A stretch of 50,811 nt of DNA from Burkholderiales bacterium RIFCSPHIGHO2_12_FULL_63_20 (GTDB lineage Bacteria; Pseudomonadota; Gammaproteobacteria; Burkholderiales; Burkholderiaceae_C): assembly GCA_001770775.1 (NCBI GenBank), contig MESA01000027.1, positions 1-50,811 of the forward strand, in the 5' to 3' direction. The number at the start of each line of letters is the position of its first letter. The stretch's first letter is position 1. A model generated the notes under the pieces. The model had not been told where the DNA came from. It did no database searches and saw only the letters and a list, made by a program, of their open reading frames with translations. The translations under genes and the position numbers were made by a program. Of the stretch, positions 27,401 through 36,010 are shown piece after piece.

Positions 27401-29154
27401 TGGTGACCCCGTATCGCGCGCTCACCGTGGTCCACGCCACCCAGCAGCCTGTGTGCCCACCTCGCCTGCAAAAAGTCAGCGTGCAGCGCGAAGAAGGCAG
27501 CACGCATGCCGACCTCAACGGCGCGGTGCATCTGCACGGCCCCTCCACCGGCAAGTTCGAGGTGATGGCCGAATGGCAGGAGTGGATCGACGACCCGCAG
27601 CTGAGCGCCCCCCAGCGGGTCACGCACCGGGCCCGTCTGTCAGAAATCAACCTGCCCGACAACGGCCCCAACCAGTTCATGCTCCGCGACGCGGCCCTCG
27701 CCATGCAGGCCCCGGTGGGCAACGCCTTTGGCGGCGGCGAGGCCACCCAGCGCGTGCCCGGCCACCGCCATGACTTCGGCGACACCCGCTTCCGTCTGGT
27801 GCGCTACAAGCTCGAGGCCACCACCCGCTTCCGCGAGTACCTGCCGCCCACCCTGTACGCGCACCGTGAGCTCATCACCCGCATGGGCCCCGAGGTACTG
27901 CAAAGCCAGGTCCTGCTGGGCAGCGACACCGACCCTGGCGCGCCCGTGCTGTTCAACGTCGCCGGCGCCACCCCCCATGGGGTGCGCATCCCCAGCAGCG
28001 CCGTGCCAGACGTCCCCGCCATCGTCTATGTCGTGCCCACCTTCGCCTGGCAGCGTCCGCCCGCCAGCGCGTCCGGCCAGCGCACCAGCGTGCGCCTGGG
28101 CAACAGCCTGCGCGTGTACCTCGAGCGACCCTGGTTCAGCTCGGGCGACGGTGAGTTGCTGGGCGTTGTGCTCCAGGGCGACGGCAGCCGCTTCACCGAC
28201 ATCCCCGATGGGCGGGTGCCCTATGTCACCCAGTGGGGCATCGATCCCCTGTTCGACAGCGCCACCCCCAAGTCCCTGATCCGCGTCAGCGATTTCCCCT
28301 CTCGTGTGGCCGATGCGTCGATCCCGCTGCTGGAAACCGGCGAGCCGGTGCATGTGGTCGGTCACCGCGTGCAATGGGACGCCACCCGTCAACTCTGGTA
28401 CGCGGACATCGACCTCAACACCGGCAACAGCTACATGCCCTTCGTGCGCCTGGCGCTGGTGCGCTACCAGCCCCAGGCCCTGTCAGCCGCCCGCATCTCA
28501 CGCGTGGTGATGGCCGACTTCGCCCAGTTGCTGCCGCGCCGCCGTGCCGTGCTGACCTCCCAAGGCAATGTGGCGCATGTCGCCCTGCACGGCCCGGTTC
28601 CCAGCCAGGGCCCCATGTTGTCCAGCAACGATGCACCCATCATGGGCGGTGTGCCCCAGCCCCCGGGTCTGCCCCCGCTCGAGACCGGGCGCAACAAGCT
28701 GGAGCTGGTGCTGCAGACCCGCGACCCCGCCCTCGACAGCGACCTGGCCTGGCGTGACGAACGCGTCCTGGCCAGCGGCCTGGCCTCGCCCCAGCCGGGG
28801 CTGCGGCAGCCGATCCTTCCCTCGCCCCTGTTCAACCAGCCGGCCAGTCCCGCCCCCACCGAAGTGACCCGGCCAGGGCACCTGGGCCAACCCCAGGTCT
28901 TTCACACCGAACTGCAGATCGAGCGCCGCCCGGGCCTCCTCCCCGATGGGGTGCTGGGACTGCTGGAGCCGGCCGTATGGGAGGTGCGGGCCACGGTGCA
29001 ACCACCGCCCGGACGGCCGGCACGTCTGGTGCTGCGCGAGTTCGAGCGCTACTACACGGACCGCACCGTCCCGCAAGGTCCCAACATCCAAGGCCAACGT
29101 CGGCGCGTGATCGAAGAGAGGCTGGTCTACAGCGAGTTCTTCGACTGGCCGTGA
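24466..29154 (+). CDS. Giant protein of unknown function (1562 aa), partner of the upstream gene
   Basis: A 1562-residue protein that I do not recognise. It has no signal peptide or membrane helix. It is rich in Pro, His, Arg and acidic residues, and is mostly beta-type in appearance. One stretch near residue 625 (LRFGHDYRFRARIVDLAGHS) reads like an immunoglobulin or fibronectin-III-like strand pair, so at least one such domain is likely. The last 120 residues include proline-rich linkers (PQPPGLPPLE) and end in EERLVYSEFFDWP. ATG 24466 (MSPQKIVW) lies 22 bases after the stop of the first giant gene. An alternative frame extension into that gene is unlikely given its composition. The pair is surely one transcript. 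They may form a large complex; structural, adhesive or toxin-like roles are all open. Confidence 0.8.
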   Translation: MSPQKIVWTALPAGRVSEGPLEGRLRVSLVVSPRLTPPDASAQTLGFAGFGDFHNWPQTLEGLKLALRYQGQHIELTRISEPDPALWNTLLPKTTPVAGFVFQDMSQVNLRSYAVRHVVGFVREHYGKLATQAATTHPTLLPWSRAHGNLKDMLTDLGTATEKIHFGDRSIEVALPGFDRFFDHKHKEGLEQQLQRAVFGPLGRYRAPVVGVNGQPSTATFPIRVLPPDWQDPSLGGADASLMSQFRSADEYTFYQANRFYKRSQPTAAQLATRRPDLKNVAPSPQAPAFDFHRLIASYGDTPQVLRALGLVIDCVLPANHMLETQLAALQAPLDGTFSPVITWPNGHDPESDAYPATAWRLTPRRFTTRARTPDHTDGLLHLGGSLDPTLIGPRHSPIVKERARSAFDVFQLDPDGATLKTTNYLLTAQNLVGKSLKPGTHGEVAYTTGDRQPVAALRSGGLGVSRHGRAAQIAQSAAAASLKNQRIETSAAASRQIVLHTEDVLRGYRVDVQHQGKWYSLCQREGHYLLQADRQSLSFLPDEGYVKGASTTSDGGDDHYLHEALFRWTGWSLVAPRPGRTIRAVEASDSGLQAEHIEEVKDEATQGNGLLVDFKARPGTLPRLRFGHDYRFRARIVDLAGHSLALHDPDLDELEQATEAVSYLRFEPVDPPALVHQHRVSEGESLERMVLRSNAEHTPDSYLSSPDFKKAIQDPASADFEYVATNVRHVVPPKSSQLQCEQHGLLDDAIGSGDPDRIKQAYATAAREAGTLYDPQPGSQIELVTPASVEHVALTRTVPPALPSADHPTGERLVGGQYVLHREDQLLTPYLPDVAAGGFALRGMSMGDMAFIGITQPMVLGPGAAVVTLPNKEELVLLVAHGQDWPDTTGLRLEVKERPHTFQLDDCEEAFADDGRPQWDDARRVLTLFLRKGHIARLRYASYLNPRYADHFGLPRWTDTDSDRHFVEELAVLGAHWMVTPYRALTVVHATQQPVCPPRLQKVSVQREEGSTHADLNGAVHLHGPSTGKFEVMAEWQEWIDDPQLSAPQRVTHRARLSEINLPDNGPNQFMLRDAALAMQAPVGNAFGGGEATQRVPGHRHDFGDTRFRLVRYKLEATTRFREYLPPTLYAHRELITRMGPEVLQSQVLLGSDTDPGAPVLFNVAGATPHGVRIPSSAVPDVPAIVYVVPTFAWQRPPASASGQRTSVRLGNSLRVYLERPWFSSGDGELLGVVLQGDGSRFTDIPDGRVPYVTQWGIDPLFDSATPKSLIRVSDFPSRVADASIPLLETGEPVHVVGHRVQWDATRQLWYADIDLNTGNSYMPFVRLALVRYQPQALSAARISRVVMADFAQLLPRRRAVLTSQGNVAHVALHGPVPSQGPMLSSNDAPIMGGVPQPPGLPPLETGRNKLELVLQTRDPALDSDLAWRDERVLASGLASPQPGLRQPILPSPLFNQPASPAPTEVTRPGHLGQPQVFHTELQIERRPGLLPDGVLGLLEPAVWEVRATVQPPPGRPARLVLREFERYYTDRTVPQGPNIQGQRRRVIEERLVYSEFFDWP

Positions 29155-29176
29155 ACGCGCGCCGCTTGCGGCAGCC

Positions 29177-30754
29177 TCAGCGCACAGCCGTGCGGGCCAT
29201 CGCCTGCGCGCCTGCGCCTGCCTGCGCACCGGGCACGCCGTTGGCGCCCGTGGCCGACTGCCCCGCACACTTCACAAAGCGGTAATCGGCCTCGTTCACC
29301 TTGCGAGTGGCCAGCCAGTAGCGCCAGGTCGACTTGGGCCAGATCGCAAAGTTGATGCCCTCGGCCGTCTGGTACCAGCTCTTGCAACCCGAATCCCACA
29401 CCGTGCCCTTGAGCGCCTGCGTCATCTCGCCCAGGAAGCGGTTTTGCGCCTCTTCCTTCACGTCCAGGTAGCCATTGCCCTTGGCCCGCAGCAGCTTCAC
29501 GCAGTTGACGATGTAGTCGGCTTGCGCCTCGATCATGAAGATGATGGAGTTGTGGCCCAGACCCGTGTGCGGCCCCACCAACTGGTACATGTTCGGGTAG
29601 TTGGCCGCCGTGATGCCCAGATAGGCGGTGGGGCTGACCTTCCAGTCTTCCTGGATCGTGTGGCCGTTCAGGCCGCGCAGCTCGAAACTCTTCATGTAAA
29701 CGCGCGGGTCCACGATGAAGCCCGTGCCCAGGATCACGCAGTCCAGCGGACGCGCCCGACCGTCCTTGGTGATGATGCCGGTGGCCGTGAACTCGCGGAT
29801 GTCGTCCGTCACCAGCTCCACGTTCGGACGGTTGAAGGTGGGGAACCACTTGTTGGAGATCAGGATGCGCTTGCAGCCCAGGGTGTAGTCGGGCGTGAGC
29901 TTCTTGACCAGCGCCGGGTCCTTCACCTGCCAGCTGATGAACTTCTTCAAAAAGAACTCGCCCACCTTGGCCAGCGAGGGGTGGAAGATGGGCCACACAC
30001 GCGATTCGTTGGTCCAGTAGCAGCGCCAGCGGTGCAGCGTGCGCGTGAAGGGCAAGGCGGCAAACATCTTCTTGCTGAAGTCCGAGTACGAACGCTCGTC
30101 ACGCGGGATCACCCACGCCGCCGTGCGCTGGAACACGTGCAGCTGCTTCACCTTGGGCGCGATCTCGGGCACATACTGGATGGCGGAGCCGCCGGTGCCG
30201 ATCGACGCCACGCGCTTGTCGCGCAGGTCGTAGCCGTGGTCCCACTGCGCCGAGTGCATCACCTTGCCCTGGAACTGGTCCAGCCCCTTGATCTTCGGAA
30301 TCGCCGGCACATGCAGCGGCCCTGAGGCCAGCACCCAATGGCGGCAGATGTAGGTGTCGCCCCCGGCCGTCTTCACCGTCCAGCGGCCCGTGCCCTCGTT
30401 GAACACGGCGCTCACCACCTCCTGCTGGAGGCGGATCTTCGGGCGCAGGCGGTACTGCTCGGTCACGTCCAGGATGTAATGCTGGATCTCGTTCCACGGC
30501 GCGTAGCGCTTGGTCCACTTCGGGCTGGTCGCAAACGAGTACGAGTACATGTGCGACTGCACATCGCAGGCTGCGCCGGGGTACTGGTTGTCGCGCCAGG
30601 TGCCGCCCACATCGTCCCCCTTTTCCAGGATCACGAAATCGTGGATGCCCGCCTCCTGCAGCTTGATGGCCATGCACAGCCCGCCAAAACCGGCGCCGGC
30701 AATGGCCACCTCGACATGGTGAACCTGGGTGGAGGGGGTGATCTGATCGGTCAT
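29177..30754 (-). CDS. Flavin-dependent Baeyer-Villiger-type monooxygenase
   Basis: A 525-residue FAD/NADPH enzyme. The FAD site GAGFGG is at 20-25, the NADPH-binding GTGGSA at 187-192. Between them is FQGKVMHSAQWDH (161-173), which fits the Baeyer-Villiger fingerprint F-x-G-x3-H-x3-W-(P/D). A DVGGTWRDNQYPGAACD block near residue 48 is also typical. It should insert one oxygen atom into a ketone to give an ester or lactone, using NADPH and O2. The start ATG 30754 (MTDQ) is preferred over one six codons upstream. It is divergent from an AraC-type regulator, with twin operator-like repeats between them. It converges with the giant gene at 29154 with no terminator visible in the 22-bp gap. The substrate is unknown. 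Confidence 0.92.
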   Translation of the reverse strand: MTDQITPSTQVHHVEVAIAGAGFGGLCMAIKLQEAGIHDFVILEKGDDVGGTWRDNQYPGAACDVQSHMYSYSFATSPKWTKRYAPWNEIQHYILDVTEQYRLRPKIRLQQEVVSAVFNEGTGRWTVKTAGGDTYICRHWVLASGPLHVPAIPKIKGLDQFQGKVMHSAQWDHGYDLRDKRVASIGTGGSAIQYVPEIAPKVKQLHVFQRTAAWVIPRDERSYSDFSKKMFAALPFTRTLHRWRCYWTNESRVWPIFHPSLAKVGEFFLKKFISWQVKDPALVKKLTPDYTLGCKRILISNKWFPTFNRPNVELVTDDIREFTATGIITKDGRARPLDCVILGTGFIVDPRVYMKSFELRGLNGHTIQEDWKVSPTAYLGITAANYPNMYQLVGPHTGLGHNSIIFMIEAQADYIVNCVKLLRAKGNGYLDVKEEAQNRFLGEMTQALKGTVWDSGCKSWYQTAEGINFAIWPKSTWRYWLATRKVNEADYRFVKCAGQSATGANGVPGAQAGAGAQAMARTAVR

Positions 30755-30843
30755 GCGGCACCTCGATGGCAAAGTGAGCGGGGGGTGAGAGGGGGTGAAG
30801 TGCTGCCATGGTGCGATCCAGCCTTGATCTGGACCATGCTAGA

Positions 30844-30874
30844 TTCGACCAAAAGTTGATCGTTTCGGCCAAAA
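30844..30874. promoter_or_regulatory. Twin 11-bp direct repeats, probable AraC-type operator
   Basis: TTCGACCAAAA (30844-30854) and TTCGGCCAAAA (30864-30874) differ at one base and start exactly 20 bp apart, about two helical turns. They lie in the 165-bp divergent gap between the monooxygenase and AraC-type genes. This is the arrangement expected for an AraC-family dimer, so it is a good candidate for the site used by the adjacent regulator. Confidence 0.6.
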
Positions 30875-30919
30875 CCCAGCAACTTACGGGTCAACCCTCT
30901 CCCCTGAATTGACAGTCTG

Positions 30920-31921
30920 ATGAGCACCCGATCCATCCTGGGCCTGATCTACATGGTGCAAGGCCTCAAGCAAATGGGCGAGGACCCCGAGCCCGTGCTC
31001 GCCCGTCACGGCCTGACCCTGGCCCAGCTCGACCCCAGCACCCGCATCGAACGCTCGCGCGAGATGCGCATCTACGCCGACCTCGCCGAGACCGTCAAGG
31101 ACCCGCTGGTGGGCCTCAAGCTCGGCGGCTTTTACGGCCTGGCCGGCTACGGCCCGCTCATCATGCTCTTGATGACCTGCGCCACGGCCTACGAGGCCTT
31201 CCAGATCGGCATCCGCTACCAGGGCCTGACCTACCTGTTCGGCACCCTGCGCTTCGAGCCCGGCGACAAGCTCAGCGCCCTGGTGCTCACCCCCATGCCC
31301 ATGACGCCCCATGCCTTCCGCTTTCGGGTCGACGGCGAAGTCTCGGGCACCTACAAACTGGTGCGCGACATGCAGCTCACCCTGGGCGTGGACATCCACG
31401 CCGAGCGCATCGACATGCCCTACCCGCGCCCGCCCGAAGCCGCCGACTACGAGGCCTACTTCGGCTGCCCCGTGCGCTTTGGCGAGACCGAGGCGCGCTT
31501 TTGGCTGCGCAACGAGCACCTGCAACTGCGCCTGCCCTCGGCCGACCCCAACGCCCACGCCATGTACCGCAGCATGTGCGACCAACAGCTCGTGGCCCAG
31601 CAGACCAGCACCGAGACCCTGGCCGACCGGGTGCTCACCCACCTGGGCCTGTTCAGCGGCAGCTACCCCTCGGCCGACGACGTGGCCCGCGCCCTGGGCC
31701 TGTCCGAGCGCACCCTGCGGCGCCAGTTGAGCGACGAAGACCACAGCTTTCGCGACCTGCTGGCCCAAGCCCGCTACGTCAAAGCCCAGCACCTGCTGCG
31801 CCACACCACCCTGCCGGTGGAAGCCATCGCCCAGCAACTGGGTTATGCCGAATCGGCCGCCTTCATTCATGCCTTCCAGCGCTGGGCCGGCATGACGCCC
31901 TCGGCCTTTCGCGGCCGCTGA
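30920..31921 (+). CDS. AraC-family transcriptional regulator (OruR/ArgR-like, arabinose-binding-type N-domain)
   Basis: A 333-residue regulator. Residues about 15-200 form the long N-terminal domain of OruR-like AraC proteins (YMVQGLKQMGEDPEPVLARHG, GFYGLAGYGPLIMLLMTCAT). The C-terminal 100 residues have two helix-turn-helix units (ADDVARALGLSERTLRRQL and VEAIAQQLGYAESAAFIHAF). It is divergent from the Baeyer-Villiger monooxygenase gene, and the twin repeats in the gap are its likely target. Such regulators often activate divergent oxygenase genes when a substrate is present. Confidence 0.9.
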   Translation: MSTRSILGLIYMVQGLKQMGEDPEPVLARHGLTLAQLDPSTRIERSREMRIYADLAETVKDPLVGLKLGGFYGLAGYGPLIMLLMTCATAYEAFQIGIRYQGLTYLFGTLRFEPGDKLSALVLTPMPMTPHAFRFRVDGEVSGTYKLVRDMQLTLGVDIHAERIDMPYPRPPEAADYEAYFGCPVRFGETEARFWLRNEHLQLRLPSADPNAHAMYRSMCDQQLVAQQTSTETLADRVLTHLGLFSGSYPSADDVARALGLSERTLRRQLSDEDHSFRDLLAQARYVKAQHLLRHTTLPVEAIAQQLGYAESAAFIHAFQRWAGMTPSAFRGR

Positions 31922-32048
31922 ACCCGAGCAAAACTGACTGCCATCAAGGGGCATCCCCACCTGATCGCACTATGCTTGTCGTTTTGACGCGCCGGCCTGC
32001 TTGACCGACGTGGAACCCTTTTGACCGCCTGATCCGGCTTCTTCACCC

Positions 32049-33257
32049 ATGAGCACGTCCACCCACTTCGCCCCCATGCCCAACGCCGAAGGCTACTTTG
32101 GTCCCTACGGTGGTCAACTGGTGCCCCCGCACCTCAAACAGGCCATGGACGACATCAACGTCGCCTATGAAACCATCCGCCAGCGCGAAGACTTCCAGCA
32201 AGAACTCGCCTCGCTGTTTGCCGACTACGTCGGCCGCCCCAGCCCCATCTTCCACGCCCGCCGCCTGTCAGACCAGTTGGGCGGCGCACAGATCCACCTC
32301 AAGCGCGAAGACCTCAACCACACCGGCGCCCACAAGATCAACCACTGCCTGGGCGAGGCCCTGCTGGCCAAGTTCATGGGCAAGAGCAAGGTGATCGCCG
32401 AAACCGGCGCCGGCCAGCACGGCGTGGCCCTGGCCACCGCCTGCGCCCTGGTCGGCATCCCCTGCGAGATCCACATGGGCCAGGTGGACATCGAGAAAGA
32501 GCACCCCAACGTCACCAAGATGAAGATCCTGGGTTGCAAGCTGGTGCCCGTCACCCGCGGCGCCGCCACCCTCAAGGAAGCCGTGGACAGCGCCTTCGAG
32601 GAATACCTCAAAGACCCCACCAACTTCATCTACGCCATCGGCTCGGTCGTGGGCCCGCACCCCTTCCCGAAAATGGTGCGTGACTTCCAGTCCATCATCG
32701 GCAAGGAAGCGCGCGAGCAGTTCCTGGCCAAGCATGGCCGCCTGCCCGACCACGTGGCCGCCTGCGTGGGCGGGGGCTCCAACGCCATGGGCATCTTCAC
32801 CGCCTTCCTGGGCGACGCAGGCGTGCACCTGGTCGGCGTGGAACCCGCTGGCGAAGGCCTGGACAAGCCGGGTCGCCACTCCGCCACCCTGAGCAAGGGC
32901 AAGCCCGGCGAATTGCACGGCATGGCCTGCTACGTGCTGGAAAACGAAGACGGCACGCCCTCGGCCGTGCACTCGATTGCCTCAGGCCTGGACTACCCCG
33001 GCGTGGGCCCACAGCACAGCTACCTCAAGGACCTCGGCCGCGTCGACTACCAGACCGCCTCCGACCAGGAATGCCTGGACGCCTTCATGACCCTCTCGCG
33101 TGTGGAAGGCATCATCCCCGCGCTGGAAAGCGCCCATGCCGTGGCCTGGGCGATTCGCGTGGCGCCCACCCTGCCCAAGGACCAGCACATCCTGATCAAC
33201 CTCTCGGGTCGGGGCGACAAGGACGCCGACTACGTGGCGCAAAAGCTGGGGCTGTGA
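32049..33257 (+). CDS. trpB: Tryptophan synthase beta chain, divergent stand-alone copy
   Basis: A 402-residue PLP enzyme with the TrpB hallmarks: [12 protein letters not shown] near the N-terminus, PLP lysine Lys96 in [21 protein letters not shown], and the phosphate loop [10 protein letters not shown]. TrpB joins indole and serine to make tryptophan. The segment after [11 protein letters not shown] differs clearly from housekeeping Trp[20 protein letters not shown] stands where canonical proteins have roughly DVERQALNVFRMRLLGA. This belongs to the region (COMM domain) that talks to TrpA. No trpA or trpF is adjacent, though Burkholderiales normally have trpF-trpB-trpA together. It may be a second, stand-alone copy, perhaps indole-scavenging. 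A terminator follows at 33324. Confidence 0.9.
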   Translation: MSTSTHFAPMPNAEGYFGPYGGQLVPPHLKQAMDDINVAYETIRQREDFQQELASLFADYVGRPSPIFHARRLSDQLGGAQIHLKREDLNHTGAHKINHCLGEALLAKFMGKSKVIAETGAGQHGVALATACALVGIPCEIHMGQVDIEKEHPNVTKMKILGCKLVPVTRGAATLKEAVDSAFEEYLKDPTNFIYAIGSVVGPHPFPKMVRDFQSIIGKEAREQFLAKHGRLPDHVAACVGGGSNAMGIFTAFLGDAGVHLVGVEPAGEGLDKPGRHSATLSKGKPGELHGMACYVLENEDGTPSAVHSIASGLDYPGVGPQHSYLKDLGRVDYQTASDQECLDAFMTLSRVEGIIPALESAHAVAWAIRVAPTLPKDQHILINLSGRGDKDADYVAQKLGL

Positions 33258-33323
33258 TGCGGTCACGCCGCTGAGCGATGTGCTCGGCGACGGGCGGCGA
33301 CCTTGGTCACCGAGTGCTCAAGC

Positions 33324-33360
33324 AAAAGGCTGCGCCCTTTAGGGGGCCGCAGCCTTTTTT
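33324..33360. terminator. Bidirectional terminator between trpB and upp
   Basis: A perfect 11-bp stem (AAAAGGCTGCG 33324-33334, CGCAGCCTTTT 33348-33358) with T run 33355-33360 on the plus strand and A run on the other side. It can stop both trpB (+) and upp (-) transcripts. Confidence 0.85.
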
Positions 33361-33377
33361 GCGGGTGAGCCTGGGGC

Positions 33378-34007
<630 letters not shown>

Positions 34008-34129
34008 GGGGTGCTCGCCGGGTTGCAGAAACCGGCCTCATCGTATGCGGAGGAGGGCCGGCGTGGTGCAACGAGATGAAGCAGGAGGCGTGCCGGGGAG
34101 CGATCGCTCATGCTGACAGCCGGCCATCT

Positions 34130-35017
34130 TCAATTCACCAGCGGAGGATCTCGGTAGTCTTTCTGGATCGTGATGCCTCTGGCACCCAACTCCTGTTCCT
34201 TCTTCTCTCTAGCCCAATCAAGCTGTTTCAGGACTTCCGGCAGATGCTCCTGCCAGCGATCTCTATTTTCGGGCTCGACAAGAGATCTGGCTTCTTCTCG
34301 GGCTGTGCGAACACGCAAGGTGACCACATAAGCTCCCGGTTTGACCGGATCAAGCAGGGTGTGCTCTCGCATGAAGCTCACTTCGAGGTAGGCCCCATCG
34401 CGCCAGAAGCCCCATGGAGTCTGAGATTCGATTCGCATCCACTCGGTCAGTGTGGGCGTGTATTCAGCATCTAGGCCCATAGCAGATGAATGATCCAGCA
34501 CGTGCATGAATCTGTCCCGCCCAGAAATCCGCGGCATGCCTCGCTCAATCGTTGACATCCAGCCACCTTGCTTAAGCGCCTGGAGAAAGCCCAGGAAACC
34601 TTGACGGGCTTCGTCATGACCAATCAAATCCTGATCGGTCAATTGCATATTGACATCAATCTCAGTAACGCCTTCATCGTTAAACGAGCTCGCATCCTGT
34701 GTCGCGTCCATAGTCAAGACCCGATCAAGATGCAAACTAACCTGGCCGTGCTGGATTTCAATCGCGCCAAGTGATTGGCCCGTCCACTTCGCACCGAGGA
34801 AGTCAAGCCCGGCAGGCTGCGCCGAGTATTTCAGTTTGGATGGATATCGTTCTGCCAATGTCTTGGCTTGTTCGCCGAGGCGAACGGCAATCATCCCACT
34901 CATGTCGGACCGGCCTTTATTTGAAACAAGCGCCTCGTCGCGGCGCGTGGAAATATCGCACGCTGTCAACAGCAGACAGACGGACAGCGACAAGAAAAGA
35001 ATTCGACGGAGGAACAC
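34130..35017 (-). CDS. Lipoprotein, probable immunity protein of the VgrG-linked effector
   Basis: A 295-residue protein with a lipoprotein signal: hydrophobic core about residues 6-18 and lipobox LLTAC with the acylated Cys near residue 20. The rest is soluble and predicted periplasmic; I recognise no domain. It starts 9 bases after the putative effector stop on the same strand, the third gene after vgrG. In type VI vgrG-effector-immunity modules the gene after the effector is commonly a periplasmic lipoprotein that neutralises it, and that is the inferred role. Base composition is visibly AT-richer than the chromosome around it. Confidence 0.7.
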   Translation of the reverse strand: MFLRRILFLSLSVCLLLTACDISTRRDEALVSNKGRSDMSGMIAVRLGEQAKTLAERYPSKLKYSAQPAGLDFLGAKWTGQSLGAIEIQHGQVSLHLDRVLTMDATQDASSFNDEGVTEIDVNMQLTDQDLIGHDEARQGFLGFLQALKQGGWMSTIERGMPRISGRDRFMHVLDHSSAMGLDAEYTPTLTEWMRIESQTPWGFWRDGAYLEVSFMREHTLLDPVKPGAYVVTLRVRTAREEARSLVEPENRDRWQEHLPEVLKQLDWAREKKEQELGARGITIQKDYRDPPLVN

Positions 35018-35026
35018 AGATTGGTC

Positions 35027-35998
35027 TCACTGATCTGGCAGGTTTACCCATCCCGCCATGGTAAGCAGTTGAGCCTCCATGTACGGCTGCTTCTTCCTCA
35101 TCAGCTTATCGAATTGGCCCGCTGCAGACTTGATCCAGGCCATTCTGCTGCTGAAGCTCTCAAGCTTGGTCTCTGAGGGAGCAAGCGATTTGTGATCAGA
35201 CTCCTCCGTGTTGCAGGCATGACTGAACACCAATTCGAGATCTGGACTGATGCTGCTGACCCCAGGGAACCTTTGAGCCTTGACCCAGAAGGAGAAGTCT
35301 TCATCGTCATAGATCAGCGGCTGAAGGATAACTCCTTGCTCATGGTTGGCAACATCCAGCAGGTGCCCCATTTGCAGGTTTTCCTTGGCTTTGCGCGTAT
35401 CTGCCGACTCATATTCTTTAACCTTGCGGAAGGCCGCCTGAATCTCTGTTGAGACTTTCAAATACTTGATCTTTGGCAACGCCTCTTGGCTCCAAGGCAA
35501 TTTCGCCACTTGAGCCTTGACCGCGGGGACATAGCTCTTGGTGTTTCGACTGCTGAGGCACTGCGTGAAGGAGCTGGAGTAGAGGCTGTAGTACCAATGC
35601 CATCCACTGATGTCGCAATACAACCAGAAGTTGCCCATGCCCAACCCGTTTTTGGTCTTCTCTGAGATCCAGAAAGCTTGAGCCCTCACCTGCCATGCCT
35701 CAAGAGTGCAAGCAACTGTCTTGCTGGCAAATGCGCCAAGAGCCATCCAATAGAAGCGCCCCTTCTTATCCGGGCGACCACCGGACTCCATTTCCAAGTA
35801 GAACCGCGCGTAGGTCCCAGCAATTCTCCGCGCGCGAACTGCATAGCTTTTGATCAAACGCCCCTTGAATGACCCTGTTTGATCGCTCAACCTCGCAGTG
35901 GCCATCTGCTGCACGATCGACCACATCGTGTTGCAGTCACAGACCGCATCTACACACGACTGTTCCTTCTCATTCGTCTTGGCTTCGACAACTGTCAT
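35027..35998 (-). CDS. Putative type VI secretion effector (unrecognised family, possibly DUF2515-like)
   Basis: A 323-residue soluble protein without signal peptide. Noticeable elements are a Cys-rich N-terminus (CVDAVCDC near residue 16), WMALGAFASKTVACTLEAWQ (about 83-102), an aromatic-rich block GMGNFWLYCDISGWHWYYSL (about 121-140), and a later ANHEQGVILQPLIYDD (about 212-227). The conserved-looking MALGAFASK and HEQ-x3-LQPLIY stretches remind me of VgrG-associated DUF2515 proteins, but I cannot confirm that. It starts 12 bases after the vgrG stop and is followed 9 bases on by a lipoprotein gene, the classic effector position. GC is about 53 percent in a line I counted, against much higher values in flanking genes. 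Enzyme activity is unknown. Confidence 0.65.
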   Translation of the reverse strand: MTVVEAKTNEKEQSCVDAVCDCNTMWSIVQQMATARLSDQTGSFKGRLIKSYAVRARRIAGTYARFYLEMESGGRPDKKGRFYWMALGAFASKTVACTLEAWQVRAQAFWISEKTKNGLGMGNFWLYCDISGWHWYYSLYSSSFTQCLSSRNTKSYVPAVKAQVAKLPWSQEALPKIKYLKVSTEIQAAFRKVKEYESADTRKAKENLQMGHLLDVANHEQGVILQPLIYDDEDFSFWVKAQRFPGVSSISPDLELVFSHACNTEESDHKSLAPSETKLESFSSRMAWIKSAAGQFDKLMRKKQPYMEAQLLTMAGWVNLPDQ

Positions 35999-36010
35999 CT
36001 CAATCCTCGG

